This document shows positions 51,756 to 63,100 of a stretch of DNA of 64,000 nucleotides, in pieces (position 1 is the stretch's first letter; each line of letters opens with the position of its first letter). The stretch is from Azolla caroliniana (taxonomy: Eukaryota; Polypodiophyta), in contig JBHGNT010000012.1 of assembly GCA_043228905.1 (NCBI GenBank), positions 3,658,001-3,722,000 on the forward strand, in the 5' to 3' direction. A program made the translations under genes and the position numbers. The notes beneath the pieces were generated by a model. The model had not been told where the DNA came from, made no database searches, and saw only the letters and a list, made by a program, of their open reading frames with translations.

Positions 51756-52908
51756 CTATTTTGGCTGGACTTTGTCGTTTAACTCTTCTTCTAACTGACT
51801 AAGGACATCAAATCTGTTCGCTAGATCTGGGCTATTAGTACTATTAGGAATATCAGATATCCCTACTGAAATAGGCTCGGGTTTAGTACAATTAGAACTA
51901 GCGACTATTTGGTTTACCTGTCTTCTTGGCCTATGGGGGCAATTTATTGCAATATGTCCTGGTCCACCGCAGTAAAGACATAGTCGATTTGTACGGCGTC
52001 GTTGCTTTTCTTCTTCGGATAATGGCCCTCGACGACGTGTAGTGTCAATCTCCATCGGAGTCGGAGTATTCGCTGGAGGCGCATTATATGAATCCCTTGG
52101 AAAAGGTCTTGCTACCACTGAGGCGTAGGTGGGCTCTGATCTTGCCCTCGGCATCTGTAGTTGTCGTTCCAAACGTCGCTCAAAGAGGCGGTTGTCACAT
52201 CTCACCGCGCGACTGATTGCTTCTGTTAAGGACTTTGGCTCTTCGGGGAAGGTCAAGAGTAAATCCTTGACGTCGTTGCGTAAACCATAACGGAATTGCT
52301 CCATCAACGCTTGATCATCCCAAGGGATATCGGTGGCGAGTAGGCGAAAATCTGCAACGTATGTGGAGGCTAGACGATCACCGAATTTTGTTGATTGCGG
52401 TCCTGATGCTGTCAGTATCTCCGAAACATGCTTTAAACTCACCTAGAAACTCTTCAAAATTGTTGAGTAACGGAGATTCCTTTTCTAGTAGTGGAGTGAA
52501 CCATGCCAACGCTGAGCCACTTAACAAAGTGCCTACTAAACCCACTCGTGATGCATCGGTGGGATATCGGGAAGGATGCATTTGAATAACTAATCGTACC
52601 TGGTTAAGGAACCCTCTAAACTGCGATCGCGTTCCATCGAACTTCGTGGGAAGACCAATCTTGGGTTCTTTATGAATCCCTTGTGTTCCGGGCCCTTGTT
52701 GTTGCATCGCTACGATGGTTGCTTCGAGTTATTGCACGCGTAACGCAAGTTCCCCATGTTGTTGTTGCGTTTGCTGCTTTTCTAAGGAGATTTGTTGAAG
52801 ATCCCCCATCAACAGTTGGTTTTCTTGTTCCAAAGCATGGAACTTCTCTTTCAAGCATTGAAATTCCGAGAAAACAGATTGATATTCTTCAGCGCTAGCA
52901 GTGGCCAT
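51756..52908 (-). pseudogene. Ty3-c gag
   Basis: ATG at 52906-52908 (MATASAEEYQSVFSEF) opens a coiled N-terminus, broken by TAA after ELALRVQ (about 52726-52728). Capsid: IGLPTKFDGTRSQFRGF, GSALAWFTPLLEKES. A frameshift near 52400 precedes ASTYVADFRLLATDIPWDD. Zinc knuckle CLYCGGPGHIAINC. Confidence 0.9.
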
Positions 52909-52982
52909 GGGATGAAAGAAAAGAGGAATAAGAGATTAGTAGGAAATGAGAGAGACAGAAGGTAGGAAAAATCGGTTCAAAC

Positions 52983-53085
52983 TGTCAGGAACAGTACGAA
53001 GACAGAGAAGGAATTAGTACTAAAAGAAGTATTAGTACTAAGAGAGGTGAAGAACTCTCGAGAGAAGGAAAGAGTGAGTGAGAGG

Positions 53086-53125
<40 letters not shown>

Positions 53126-53394
53126 GTGATGATAAGAAGAGATATATATTATATGAAGAAAATGTACAATAGCTAGGAGGCTTAAGACTGGCGTTGAACC
53201 GATTTGGTTCAAAATCTACGGAATACTCCTGAAGTTTCTAGAATGTTCCAGAGAAATCTGGAATATACATCAATTTTCTATAATAAAACATAAATGAAAA
53301 TAATATTCTACGTATTACAATGTATAGTCTAATGGTCAAGAGCTCGACCCATGTAGCATAAGGTTAAGGGTTCGAGTATTGTCATATCATGACA
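52983..53394 (-). repeat. Ty3-c 5' LTR
   Basis: 412 bp. Relative to the 3' LTR it lacks about 30 bases that include the TATAAAAGG box, so promoter function is probably impaired. A (GA)n run lies at about 53090-53120. Confidence 0.92.
53325..53378 (+). other. tRNA-like module in Ty3-c 5' LTR
   Basis: TAGTCTAATGG (53325-53335) and GGGTTCGAGTA (53368-53378); LTR-paired copy of 48150-48203. Confidence 0.7.
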
Positions 53395-53790
53395 TCAGGT
53401 TAATTTCCGACCCGTGGTCGATTAATGCCACCACCAGTTCCTTTACGTCCCCGATACAAATTAGGGTTTCTGTAGTCGCTCTTGCCCAGTGCAGCCTGGC
53501 GTAGTGGCTCTCCGCAAGCTCATCTTCCGCGGCCATCTCGTCGAGGAGTGCCTCCCTTACCCCAACCAACTTCTCGGCCTTAGGCTCCGTCGCGAGACAC
53601 TTTCTCTTCACGAGGTCCATGATGCTGTCGTGGAATTCCCTTTTTGCTATGCCAAGCACTTACCTAAGCGTGAGTTCTACGCGACTGTCGAGAACTCACT
53701 CCTCTAGAACTTTCTGTAGGTTCGTTATTTTCTCGATCTCCAAGCTTAAACGGAAACTCGGAACCCTGCCTTTCTCCTTCTCCTGGGACC
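53395..53790 (-). pseudogene. GagPR-1 protease N-part, split by Ty3-c
   Basis: Minus-strand LGIAKREFHDSIMDLVKR, LDEMAAEDELAESHYARLHW and the retropepsin motif ALIDHGSEINLM. The catalytic triad reads D-H-G rather than D-S/T-G, so it is probably mutated, or it belongs to a divergent type. The reading continues at 47783 across the Ty3-c insertion. It lies in a different frame from gag. Confidence 0.78.
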
Positions 53791-53793
53791 CGA

Positions 53794-55125
53794 TCAGAGT
53801 GGCATCGTGCTTTTCAGCGTGCTTCGGGTGTCATACCTCCCCGAAGGGCCCGCTCCCCCGGTTTTCCCCGCTCGCCTTTCGTCGACCAGGGCCTCGTAGT
53901 TCCTGCACGCGGCCTCCACAAAGTCAGTGCTCTCCTCAACGGGGTCACTCCAGCCGGTAACTCCACGCACACACTCCTTCGCACGCTCCGCTTCTCCCTT
54001 ATGCAGCCTTCCTTCGGACACGGTCTCGAGAATAACCGGCCAGAACCTAGGGTTTGAATCGGGTTTGGCCACCCTTTCACCTACACGGATGCTGACCGAA
54101 GCTGAGTAGTGGACGGCTTCGACGTGCCGTGTTGCGACCTCTTCCATTAGCCTCCTCATTCCACCTCGTCCGAAATTCGCGTCAAGAAATCTTCGTGTGT
54201 CGCTCGCATGTATCATGCCATTCGAAAGATAAACTACATTACTTCTGAGCGCTTCACCGAGGTCAGCGCAGTCTCTTCGAGAATGTCCGGTGGTGTTGCA
54301 CCATATGCGTCTCTGATTGGCTGGCAGTCGTCGGTTGCACAGTTGACCCTCGTCGCTTCGTCGGGCCTGGGCGATCTGGAGGTCGCGAACCATCCTTGTT
54401 AGTTCTTTGAGTCCTGCGCCACCTGTAGGCCCCGCGACTACGTTTGTCGGGGGTGGGCCTATCTCGAGCCACCTCCTCGTTTCTTCCATTCGTGTCGGTG
54501 TCGGCTCAGCTCTGGTTTCGACAACTGGTTTGGCCGGCGAGGAACCCCTATCTTTCCAATCTCGGCGTTTGTCAATACTGCTGCACACTTCTTTGACAGT
54601 CGCCTAATCAGTCGTGAGACCGCGATGGTTTTCCAGAAGGACGCACGAGTCAAACGACATAACGAAGAACAGGACTTTGCTTGTTTCGAGCACGGTTTGG
54701 TCCAATCTAGGGAGCCGCGCAAACCGTGACTCGAACTCCTGGAAGAGCGTCGAAACGTTTTGACCCTTGTTGGGGTTGTTGACCCAATCCATAAAGTCCT
54801 TTCTCGATAGCCGGAGTGAGTCGTTGTAGCTGTATCTTTCGAGAACTTCCTCTGCGAATTCCGCCTGTATTTCGACCATCTCCGTATGGATGTGTGGTGT
54901 CATGACACGGGGAAACCCTGTCAGTCGTCTATCCACGGGTATATTCCTCATCTACATTTCAGATTTGTAGGCCTTTAAGTAACTCGTGGCGTCTTTCCCA
55001 CTGAACCGGCCTATCTTGTCGACCGTTGCTTCTATGGCCCTGTCGAGGGCATTCACACCCTCGCGAGCGCTAACCAGGCGGTCTACCGCCACAACCATTG
55101 CTTCTGCAAGTTCGCTCCCCCTCAT
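53794..55125 (-). pseudogene. GagPR-1 gag
   Basis: ATG at 55123-55125 (MRGSELAEAMVVAVDRLVS). One frame runs to TGA at 53794-53796 with two in-frame TAG codons (54952-54954 and 54604-54606). KIGRFSGKDATSYLKAYKSEM matches LARD gag (YLNGAEVQSFLKVYNAEM), then the capsid stretch FMDWVNNPNKGQNVSTLF and FESRFARLPRLDQTVL. A partial zinc-knuckle motif, WCNTTGHSRRDC, lacks the first Cys. So the LARD gag family does occur joined to a protease. Confidence 0.82.
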
Positions 55126-55149
55126 TTTCAGATTCCTTTGCCGCCCCTC

Positions 55150-55167
55150 TTCACGTCGGGCTCACCA
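55150..55167 (-). promoter_or_regulatory. GagPR-1 primer-binding site
   Basis: TGGTGAGCCCGACGTGAA on the minus strand, one base from the LARD motif, four bases inside the LTR. Confidence 0.8.
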
Positions 55168-55171
55168 AATG

Positions 55172-55857
55172 TGTCAAGGAAATCCTCGCGGATGCGTAGA
55201 AGTTGGGCAGGATCGTGGGGGTCTTGAACCAAGGAATCAAGAAATGGGGAGGAAGAGTTTGTGGTTTACGTGAGCCCTACGACCGCGGTTTAAACAGAGA
55301 AGGTTAGCGAAACAAGAGAGATAGTGTAAGAGGATCGTGTGTAGACACAAGCACGAACAAAGATGCTAAGAACAACTTGCGTTTTGCAGATAAGTTTTTA
55401 TTAATCAATATATGCGCGTAGCGCTGTGGGTGATTACAACCGGATCAGTGCCGGTGGTCGAGCGTAAGCTCTACAGTAGTCAGATACAAAGTGGAGTTGG
55501 CACACAGAAGGTCTATCCCCGGTCGGGAGCACTCAGGCATCTGACACGAGTAGGGGAAGCGCCTTCCGGTGATCTCTCGTAGGACCCCGCGCCTGGTCTT
55601 CTCCCCGTTCCCTTTCTCCTCTCTCGATTACTTCCACCCCCCCCCCCCCCCCCCCCCCCCAAAAAAAAGACTTCCCCAAACAGTCAAAGGTCGCCCCCTT
55701 TATAGCCCAAGGAGGGACCATTACAGGGCATTCATGACTTGTCGCTTTCCCTTCCTAGATTCTTCCCCCTGATTCGCTCTCCTCGTAACTCTCCCTACTT
55801 ACGCGATGTACAAATCCCTATTAATGCCTTAACTACCTATGCCTAGTACTTACACTA
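55172..55857 (-). mobile_element. GagPR-1 5' LTR
   Basis: The plus strand starts TGTCAAGGAAATCC, and a block similar to the LARD-3 LTR (GGGGGTCTTGAACCAAGG versus GGGGGTCTTGGACTAGGG) lies at the same offset. A TATA element (CTATAAAGG, minus strand) is at about 55697-55706. The far end is uncertain. Confidence 0.7.
55637..55678. repeat. Poly-C (34) followed by poly-A (8)
   Basis: An uninterrupted run of 34 C then 8 A in the GagPR-1 LTR. Such a run is hard to sequence, so its length may be unreliable. Confidence 0.9.
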
Positions 55858-56475
55858 TTTAATTCACTATTAATGTCGAGCGATATTCCGTGCATTTCTT
55901 TACAAGAAATTGGGCCCACCGAGCTTGTCGTCTATTTAATACTCGAGTTGTTTGAAAATATGTGAGATTTTTGTGATCACTATAAATGATAATGTCATGA
56001 GGAGATCCTTCTAGAAAATGACGCCATTGCTCGAATGAGTCAACCACAACTAGTAACTCCTTGTCATGCACCTCATAGTTTATCTCCGAAATTGTAAATT
56101 TTCTCGAGTGAAATGCGACTGGATGAGTTTGCCCGTCCTCACCTAGTTGCGATAGGATACTCCCCAATGCGAAGTCTGATGCATCCACCTCAATAGTAAA
56201 TGGCTTTTTGGGATCAATATGCGCTAGGATAGGTGCTAATGGGAATGCCTCTTCCAGCTGAGTAAAAGCCTTGTCCGCTTCGATACTCCAAAAAAATGCT
56301 TGATTTTTCTTGGTGAGTTGGGTGATGGGCAACACAATTCTTGAATAATTATGTATGAATTTGCGATAGAAGTTCGCAAATCCGAGGAAACACTAGACTT
56401 CCCAAAATGAGCATGGGGGTTTCCATTCCAATATTGTTTGGACTTTTGCCGAATCCATGAAAATACCCTTGGATG
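55858..56475 (-). pseudogene. Ty3-d RT C-terminus and RNase H fragment
   Basis: Minus strand: SKGIFMDSAKVQTILEWK, CFLGFANFYRKFIHNYSR-like, LPITQLTKKNQAFFW, then RNase H with [37 protein letters not shown] and IYSDHKNLTYFQ. It is close to Ty3-c but a separate copy. A stop lies near 56394. It is cut at 56475 by the Copia-g LTR and ends near 55858 at the GagPR-1 LTR. Confidence 0.88.
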
Positions 56476-56930
56476 TGTTGAGAATCGATTCGCAAAACCA
56501 CAAGATCAACCGATGCTGAAAATACACTACACAGGCACACAACGACACAGTACACAAATATTTACATGGAAACCCTAAAAAATGGGAGAAAACCACGGGA
56601 GAGTAAGCTTCACTATACAATGGATATACAAGACAAAGATTACAACACTCTTTCTGAGTGTATCACCCTCACAGGGTTCTTGGCGTCTATTGTTACGCAC
56701 ACTTCTATTGTCATCACATCACTATGTTTGCCCTAGATTTATATACATACTAATACATCGTGTGGACTATTTACAATTGTAGCCATTGCTACATATCCTT
56801 ACTATTATTATTACTATAATAATAATAATCTGTTTAAATAATCGATTCTCTGTTGTCGACTCTTCGACTGTCAACTATCGGCTATTTCCGAACAATCGGT
56901 TCCTCCCACTGGAGGGACATATCCCCAACA
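56476..56930 (-). repeat. Copia-g 3' LTR
   Basis: 455 bp, TGTTGGGGATATG...GATTCTCAACA on the minus strand, with TATATAAATC at 56736-56745. GAAGGGGGAGTT adjoins it as polypurine tract. Confidence 0.85.
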
Positions 56931-56949
56931 AACTCCCCCTTCACTCCTG

Positions 56950-58650
56950 TGGGAGGGAGTCAATCAATCCTGTCTTCTGTCGACGGACGCTAAGTCTGTC
57001 CATAAGTAGGTTCTTCGTGAGCATGTCGGATCCATTGTTATCCGTGTGGATCTTCACAAGTGTAAATTCTCCTTCTTCGACTTTCTCCCGCAACCAGTGA
57101 TACCTTCTCTGTATGTGCTTGGTCCGGGAGTGATATGCAGCATTCTTGGCAAGATGTATGGCACTCTAGCTGTCACAGTGAAGCCAAGAACTCCCTCTGC
57201 TTCATCCCTAGCTTGTTGAGAAAATTTCTCATCCAGATAAGCTCTTTGTCGGCCTCTACCGCTGCCATATACTCAACCTCTGTAGTCAACAAGGCTACAG
57301 ACTTCTGCAGTTGTGATTTCCACGACATTGTTCCGCCTCCATAGGTCATCACGTACCCCGATTTGGATCAGCTTGAGTCTACATCTCCCGACATGTCTGA
57401 GTCGGTAAAACCTTCCAACACAAGTTTTCTGACACCATACCCTAGGCACAACCCGAGTATCCACTTCACTGCCCAATGTTCTCTTCCTGGGTTACTCATA
57501 TATCAGCTTACTGCTCACACATAAATGCTATGTCTAGTCTCGTATAGACCATAGCATACATTAGACTACTGACGGCCAAGGCATATGGTACCTTCCTCAT
57601 CTCGGCCTTCTCCTTCTCCCCTTTTGGGCACTTCTTTGCATTCAACTTGCAATTTGTCGGCAACACCGAGCTAACCGGCTTTGCGTCCAACATGTTGAAC
57701 CTTTCTAGGATCTTCGTCACATACTTTTGTTGTGACAACCATAGCACCTTTTGCGTTTTGTCTCGAACTATGTGCATTCCTAAGATCTGTTTAGCCGGTC
57801 CAAGGTCTTTCATGGCAAACGACCTGCCTAGAGTTTTCTTCAAGCTTCCAATCTTCCTTGTGTCTTGACCGACTACCAACATGTCATCAACATATAACAA
57901 GAGAATCAAGAAGTATCCTTCTTTGTACCTTTTGACAAACACACAATGATCGGCATGTGTTTTCTGGAACCGGTGTTCCATCATGAAGGACTCAAACTTC
58001 TTGTACCATTGGCGTGGAGCTTGTTTCAAACCGTACAAGCTTTTCTTCAGTCGACACACTAGGTTCTCTTTCCCTTTCTCCTCAAAGCCTTCGAGTTTCT
58101 GCATGTAGATTTCTTCTTCTAGCTCCCCATGCAAGAATGCGGTTTTGACATCCAACTATTCGATCTCCAGGTCCATACTTGCCACTATACTCAGAACAGT
58201 TCGAATGGATGTTATCTTCATGACTGGTGCAAATATTTTGTCGAAGTCGGCGCCCTTTTTCTGTTGAAAACCCTTCACCACTATGTGGGCTTTATACCTA
58301 GGCTCATTGTCAGCTTCTCCAGTCTTCACCTTGTCAACCCACTTATTCCTGAGTGCTCTCTTACCTTTCGGCAACTCTACTAGGTCGTAGGTGTAATTCT
58401 CGTGCAGGGATTCCATCTCATCTTGCATCGTGCTCAACCATTTCTCTCTTTGCTCATCGGCAATGGCTTCTTCATAGCACTCCGGTTCACCTTCATCAGT
58501 CAAGAGGATGTATTGATTGGTATATATTGTCGTTGCTTTCCTTTCTCTGAGTGGGTATCTCCTTCCACTCGTTGTTGGCTCTCTTTCGGATGTCTCTGCC
58601 AACTCTTCTCTCCGCTCGGGTTCCTGCACGTCAATTGCCATCTCCAGGTT
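56950..58650 (-). pseudogene. Copia-g RT and RNase H
   Basis: RYPLRERKAT, LPKGKRALRNKWVDKVKT, GFQQKKGADFDKIFAPV, then a stop and [42 protein letters not shown] (YVDD) and [12 protein letters not shown], ending at a stop near 57508. RNase H is scattered over frames at 57000-57480 (motifs AALLTTEVEYMAAVEA-like and the TKHIQRRYHW region). Dead through stops at about 58153 and 57508. Confidence 0.87.
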
Positions 58651-58969
58651 GGACGACTCTAACTCATACTATTCAATTGACCTTAGCAGCTCTGCCGACT
58701 CTAACTCATAGTCAGTCGGTCTCTCCGAGTCGACCGACTCAGATTCGGCTGTGCCGACTGGTCGTCTCCGAATAGCCGACGTTGTTGGTTCAATTGCCCT
58801 TATATCGACGATAGTCGGGGTTGATTGGGGAGTCGTATCCGACTTCTATTGCTTCCATTCTTCAATCATCTTATCTTCAAGAAAGACTACGTCCCGACTT
58901 CTCACTACCTTCTTGTCAACTAGGTCACATAGCCGAACTCATCTTCCGAGTATCCCATGAATATGCATG

Positions 58970-59920
58970 CTTTCGACTTACTGTCGAGTTTTGACCTCTG
59001 ATCCTTCGGTACATGCATATACCCCAAACATCTGAACACTCTCAGGTGTTGGTAGGAGACATCCTTCCCTATTCACACCCTCTGTAGGAAATTCACCTTT
59101 TAATGGTACTGAGGGAGACCTATTGATCAAATAAACAGTTGTGTACATCACCTCAGCCCAATAGGATTTTGGCAGTTTCGCATGAGAGAGCATGCTCCTT
59201 ACCCTCTCCATGATTGTTCGATTCATCCTCTCTGCAAGCCCGTTCAACTATGGAGTCTTTGGCACTGTGTATTCGATCCGAATACCTTGGCACTTGCAGT
59301 ATTCCTCGAATTGCCCTCTATACTCACCACCGTTGTCAGTTCGAACTGCCTTCAACTTCCGACCCGACTCTCGTTCAGTTCTAGCCTGGAACTCCTTGAA
59401 AACCGACTATACTTGATCCTTCGACTTCAGTACAAAGGCCCATGTCTTCCGACTATAGTCGTCAATGAACGTCACAGAGTATTGTCCACCTCAATGTGAT
59501 GGAGCATCCACATAGCACACATCTGTGTGTACTAGTTCCAATGGCACTTCTCTTCTCCTCAGTGGTTTTGTGTGGAATGTTGCTCTATTCTGCTTTCCGA
59601 CTAAGTAGTCGACACACTTCTCCAGGTGCACTCCCTTGACTTCCGGTAGAAGTTTCTTGTCTATTAGTAGGTGCATTCCCTTCTCACTCATGTGGCCTAG
59701 CCTCTTATGCCATATTTCTCCTGCTGAGTCGGCTGCCATATTCACTTCCGATTTGCACAGTCGGGCATGCATCATATACAATGTGCATTCTTTTTGTGCT
59801 CGGGCCACAATAAGATTTCCTGGGCAGAACTTCCACTTGCCATTCCGAAAGCTACCACTATAGCCTTCGTCATCAAGCCTTCTACTCGATATCAGATTCA
59901 ATCTAATATCAGGAACTGTG
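58970..59920 (-). pseudogene. Copia-g integrase
   Basis: LNLISSRRLDDEGYSGSFRN, IWHKRLGHMSEKGM, CVDYLVGKQNRATF (the second Cys of the zinc motif reads Tyr) and HTDVCYVDAPSH. After a stop near 59491 come broken core frames, and then NGLAERMNRTIMERVRSML, YWAEVMYTTVYLINRSPS and the FGVYACTEGSEVK C-terminal part. It ends at 59920 at VPDIRL. Confidence 0.85.
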
Positions 59921-60028
59921 AATGTAAACGTGCAGAAGCGTTAGACAGAACCGGCTCAGCCGGATAGCAACAGAGAATAAGTTGAAGGTTTAATGGAGAA
60001 GCTTAATACACAGAGAGTATACGTGGGA
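59921..60028. other. Unassigned spacer between Copia-g and LINE
   Basis: About 110 bases, non-coding. It may be an LTR end, or part of the original target of one of the two flanking elements; I cannot tell. Confidence 0.5.
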
Positions 60029-60053
60029 GAGATAGATAGATAGATAGATAGAT
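60029..60053. repeat. (GATA)n run at LINE 3' end
   Basis: About six GATA units. On the LINE strand this is (TATC)n right after the 3' untranslated region, where a LINE tail is expected; no poly-A is seen. Confidence 0.85.
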
Positions 60054-60108
60054 TATATTATCGTCTTCGGAGGTCAAATATGACCTATGAGACCAAAAAT
60101 ATTACATG

Positions 60109-63100
60109 TCACGTGATACGTGTGAAGGTGAGTAGCGACTCACGATGCTCAAGAACTTTGCCAATGAATGTTGCAATCGAGAGTGCACATCGTGGTTGTG
60201 AGAGAAATTCGTGCAAGGATTGGGCTCCAAAGAGATGTGGAAAGCATGGCCGAATATGATCAAAGGCAGAGCATTGTATCAAAGTGTGATACTCAGACTC
60301 TCGGACTTGTTTAGGGCAAAGTGTGCATAGTCGGTCACTCTCATCACTTGTGCCCCAACGCCCCGTCTCACATCTCAATGCATGCGAGCTAAGTCGCATG
60401 GAAGCAATGGTTCGAATGGCAGATATTGGGATGGGCTCTAATATGTAGCGATGTGTACGGCTTCCCCGTTCCGCGAAGAATATGGTTTTGTAGTTAGGTG
60501 CAACATTTATGGTATAATGTGTGAAGCGTGAGCCACCACATTTTTCCCATGTCATGATACATTGGCGTTGCAAAAAGGCCTCATTTACAGAGGAATCTAG
60601 TGACGCATCATGAAGCAAGTGTCTTGCATCCCATCTACCAAACCATTTTTCTAAATCTTGCATCCAACCGGAACACAAAATTTTGCTTTTATGCGTCTTT
60701 TGGATCTTTTTGCTTGCTTCCCATGCAATTCGAGGAAGTCGATGTGCGGGGCTTTTTTGAATTTTAAGCATGTATTCAACAACCCTTTCCATGGCCATGA
60801 CCTCAATGGGAAGTGATCCCGTCTCAAGGAGGAGGAGGTTGTAGGGCGTTTGTTTCTTAACTTGTAGAAACTTTGTGAGAAAATGTTTTTGGACATTTTC
60901 AAACTCTTTCCAAGTAGATTTAGGGATGCTACCGCCCCATATTTCCACCCCATAGAGAAGAACCGGGGTCACCAAAGTGTCGAAAAGATATTTCTTGAGG
61001 ACCCAACACTTAATATCTCCAAGATTGCATGTGTTCTCAAATGCATAATATGCACGCTTACCCGCCTCTAAGCGGCGTGTAGCACATTCATTCCATTTAT
61101 GATTTGAAGGAACTTCAAGGCCAAGATATTTGAAGCTTTCCACACATTCAAGTGGCTCATTGTTGTACATAATGCATGGTTTATCTCTTTTTTGACTCTT
61201 CACAAGCATAATCTTTGTTTTAGAGCTATTGACACTTAATTTAGTATGCATGCAAAATTTTTCCAATGCCTTCATAAGCTTTTGTGCATCTCCTAAAGTA
61301 TTTGCAAAAAGCACTACATCATCCGCATATAACAAAAGCATAATCACCACATTCCCAATGGCAACTTCTTCAACACATTCTTCCTTTACAAACTTGGCAA
61401 CCATTTCTTCTAACTCATCAATGCATAGACCAAATAATGTTGGTGAGAGTGGGCATCCTTGCTTAACACCAATAGTGCTATTGAAAAAATCTGAAAGTCT
61501 ATCTCTCATACGCACACAACATATAACCTTCTCATATATTCGGGAAATTGCAAGCATATATTCACTTGGCACCTCAAGTTCTTCCATTCGCCTCCAAAGA
61601 TGCTCACGAGGTACCATATCAAAAGCTTTCTTGAAGTCTACAAAGCAACAATATAAACCTTTACCTCTAAGGCGACTTTCCTCCATTAATACTCGAAGAG
61701 TGACAAGATGATCAATTGTGCTATGGTGTTTTCGAAAGCCAGCTTGTCCATAAGCTCTCTTACCATTTTTTTCTGCCCATACACTTATCTTTAATTCCAT
61801 TATACATCCAAATAACTTTGCCATTAGTGAGCCAACCATGATGGTTCGATAGTTGTTTACATTATTTACATCTCCGCCTTTATGAAGAGGTTTAATCCAA
61901 TTTGTAGTCCAATCATATGGCATACCATGTTGCAATGCATCATTAAACATATCGCATATCCATATATGTGCTTCCTTTCCCGTCCATTTGAGCATTTCAG
62001 CTTTTATACATTGAAGATCACTTGCCTTTCGAGAGGCCAATTTCTTAAGCCCTATGCATATATCTTCAATTGTAAAGAAGGGAGACATATGTGAAAGAGA
62101 ACCATAACACATCATCTTTCCGGCAAGAGATAACTCATATAAATTTTTACAATGCATAGACAAGTCATGAAGAGTTAAGTCACCATAACTCTCAACACGT
62201 TTACCCTTTAGATTTCCCCAAAATTTAGCACATGCATGTGCTTTCTCTTGCGTTTGGAGAAGTTGTTGAGTAACTTCCCATATTCGTCTCTTTCTTTGAA
62301 TAAGCCTTTTATAGTCATGCAAATGCTTTTGATAATTTTCTTTATCCTTAACTACATCCAAAACCATAAGGCACTTTCGAGCTTCATGACATTCTTTATC
62401 AAACCATTTTTTCTTACATTTCTTGGTGCATTTCCATGATGTGCGATTGGTCGAAAAACATTTGTTTGTACAAGAGAGAATGACATTCTTAAAAGCTTCC
62501 CATTTACATTCTAGTGTGCCACCATGTTGTGTCTTTGTCATTTGTAGCATATCCTCAACCATCTTGGAATACATGGGCGCTCGCTTAAGATTCATGCTCA
62601 AATGCATTTGTTTGCTATCTTCAATAACCTTCTCGCAATCAAACCTATGCATACATTTGAGATCAATGCATAAAGTCCTATGATCGGATTCCGGTGTCCA
62701 TTCTCCAAGTGAGAATTTATGTATACGATCCAAAATACCTTCGGAAAGTAGCATATAGTCAATCACACTATTTCCATTGTGTTTTCTACATGTAAAGCCG
62801 TTAGTATTGGGCCATAAGGAAACACCATTTGCAATGAGCAATCCGGTACTATTGCACATTTGTAGGAGTAATTTCCCAAATTGGTCCGGATCTTTTTCAT
62901 CGCTAGAAGATCGACTATACATTTGCATATCCTCTTGCATCCTTGAGATATGGGGCATCAAAGATTCTTGTGAATCAAGTTGGAAACTTCTTGTACGAGC
63001 ATTCATGTCACCAAAGACAATAACTTCCCCTTTGGATTTGAAATAAACAATATCATCTTCTAGATTTGCAAAAGGTTGATCTTTATCCAAACAAGCATAG

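Larger units (their letters stand above)
47784..53394 (-). mobile_element. Ty3-c, near-full-length chromovirus, decayed
   Basis: LTRs 47784-48219 (3') and 52983-53394 (5'). Duplication TCATG/TCAGG (47779-47783 and 53395-53399) inside the GagPR-1 protease. It encodes gag, protease, RT, RNase H, integrase and chromodomain with several stops and frameshifts. A polypurine tract (AAAGGGGGGATAG) adjoins the 3' LTR. No initiator-Met-type primer-binding site is visible after the 5' LTR (it reads GTTTGAACCGATTTTTCC). Confidence 0.92.
56476..59920 (-). mobile_element. Copia-g, 5'-truncated element
   Basis: The 3' LTR (56476-56930), polypurine tract, RNase H, RT and integrase follow in order on the minus strand up to the protease-integrase spacer near 59920. 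The gag, protease and 5' LTR are absent. Its left end lies in Ty3-d RT. Same lineage as Copia-c. Confidence 0.88.
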
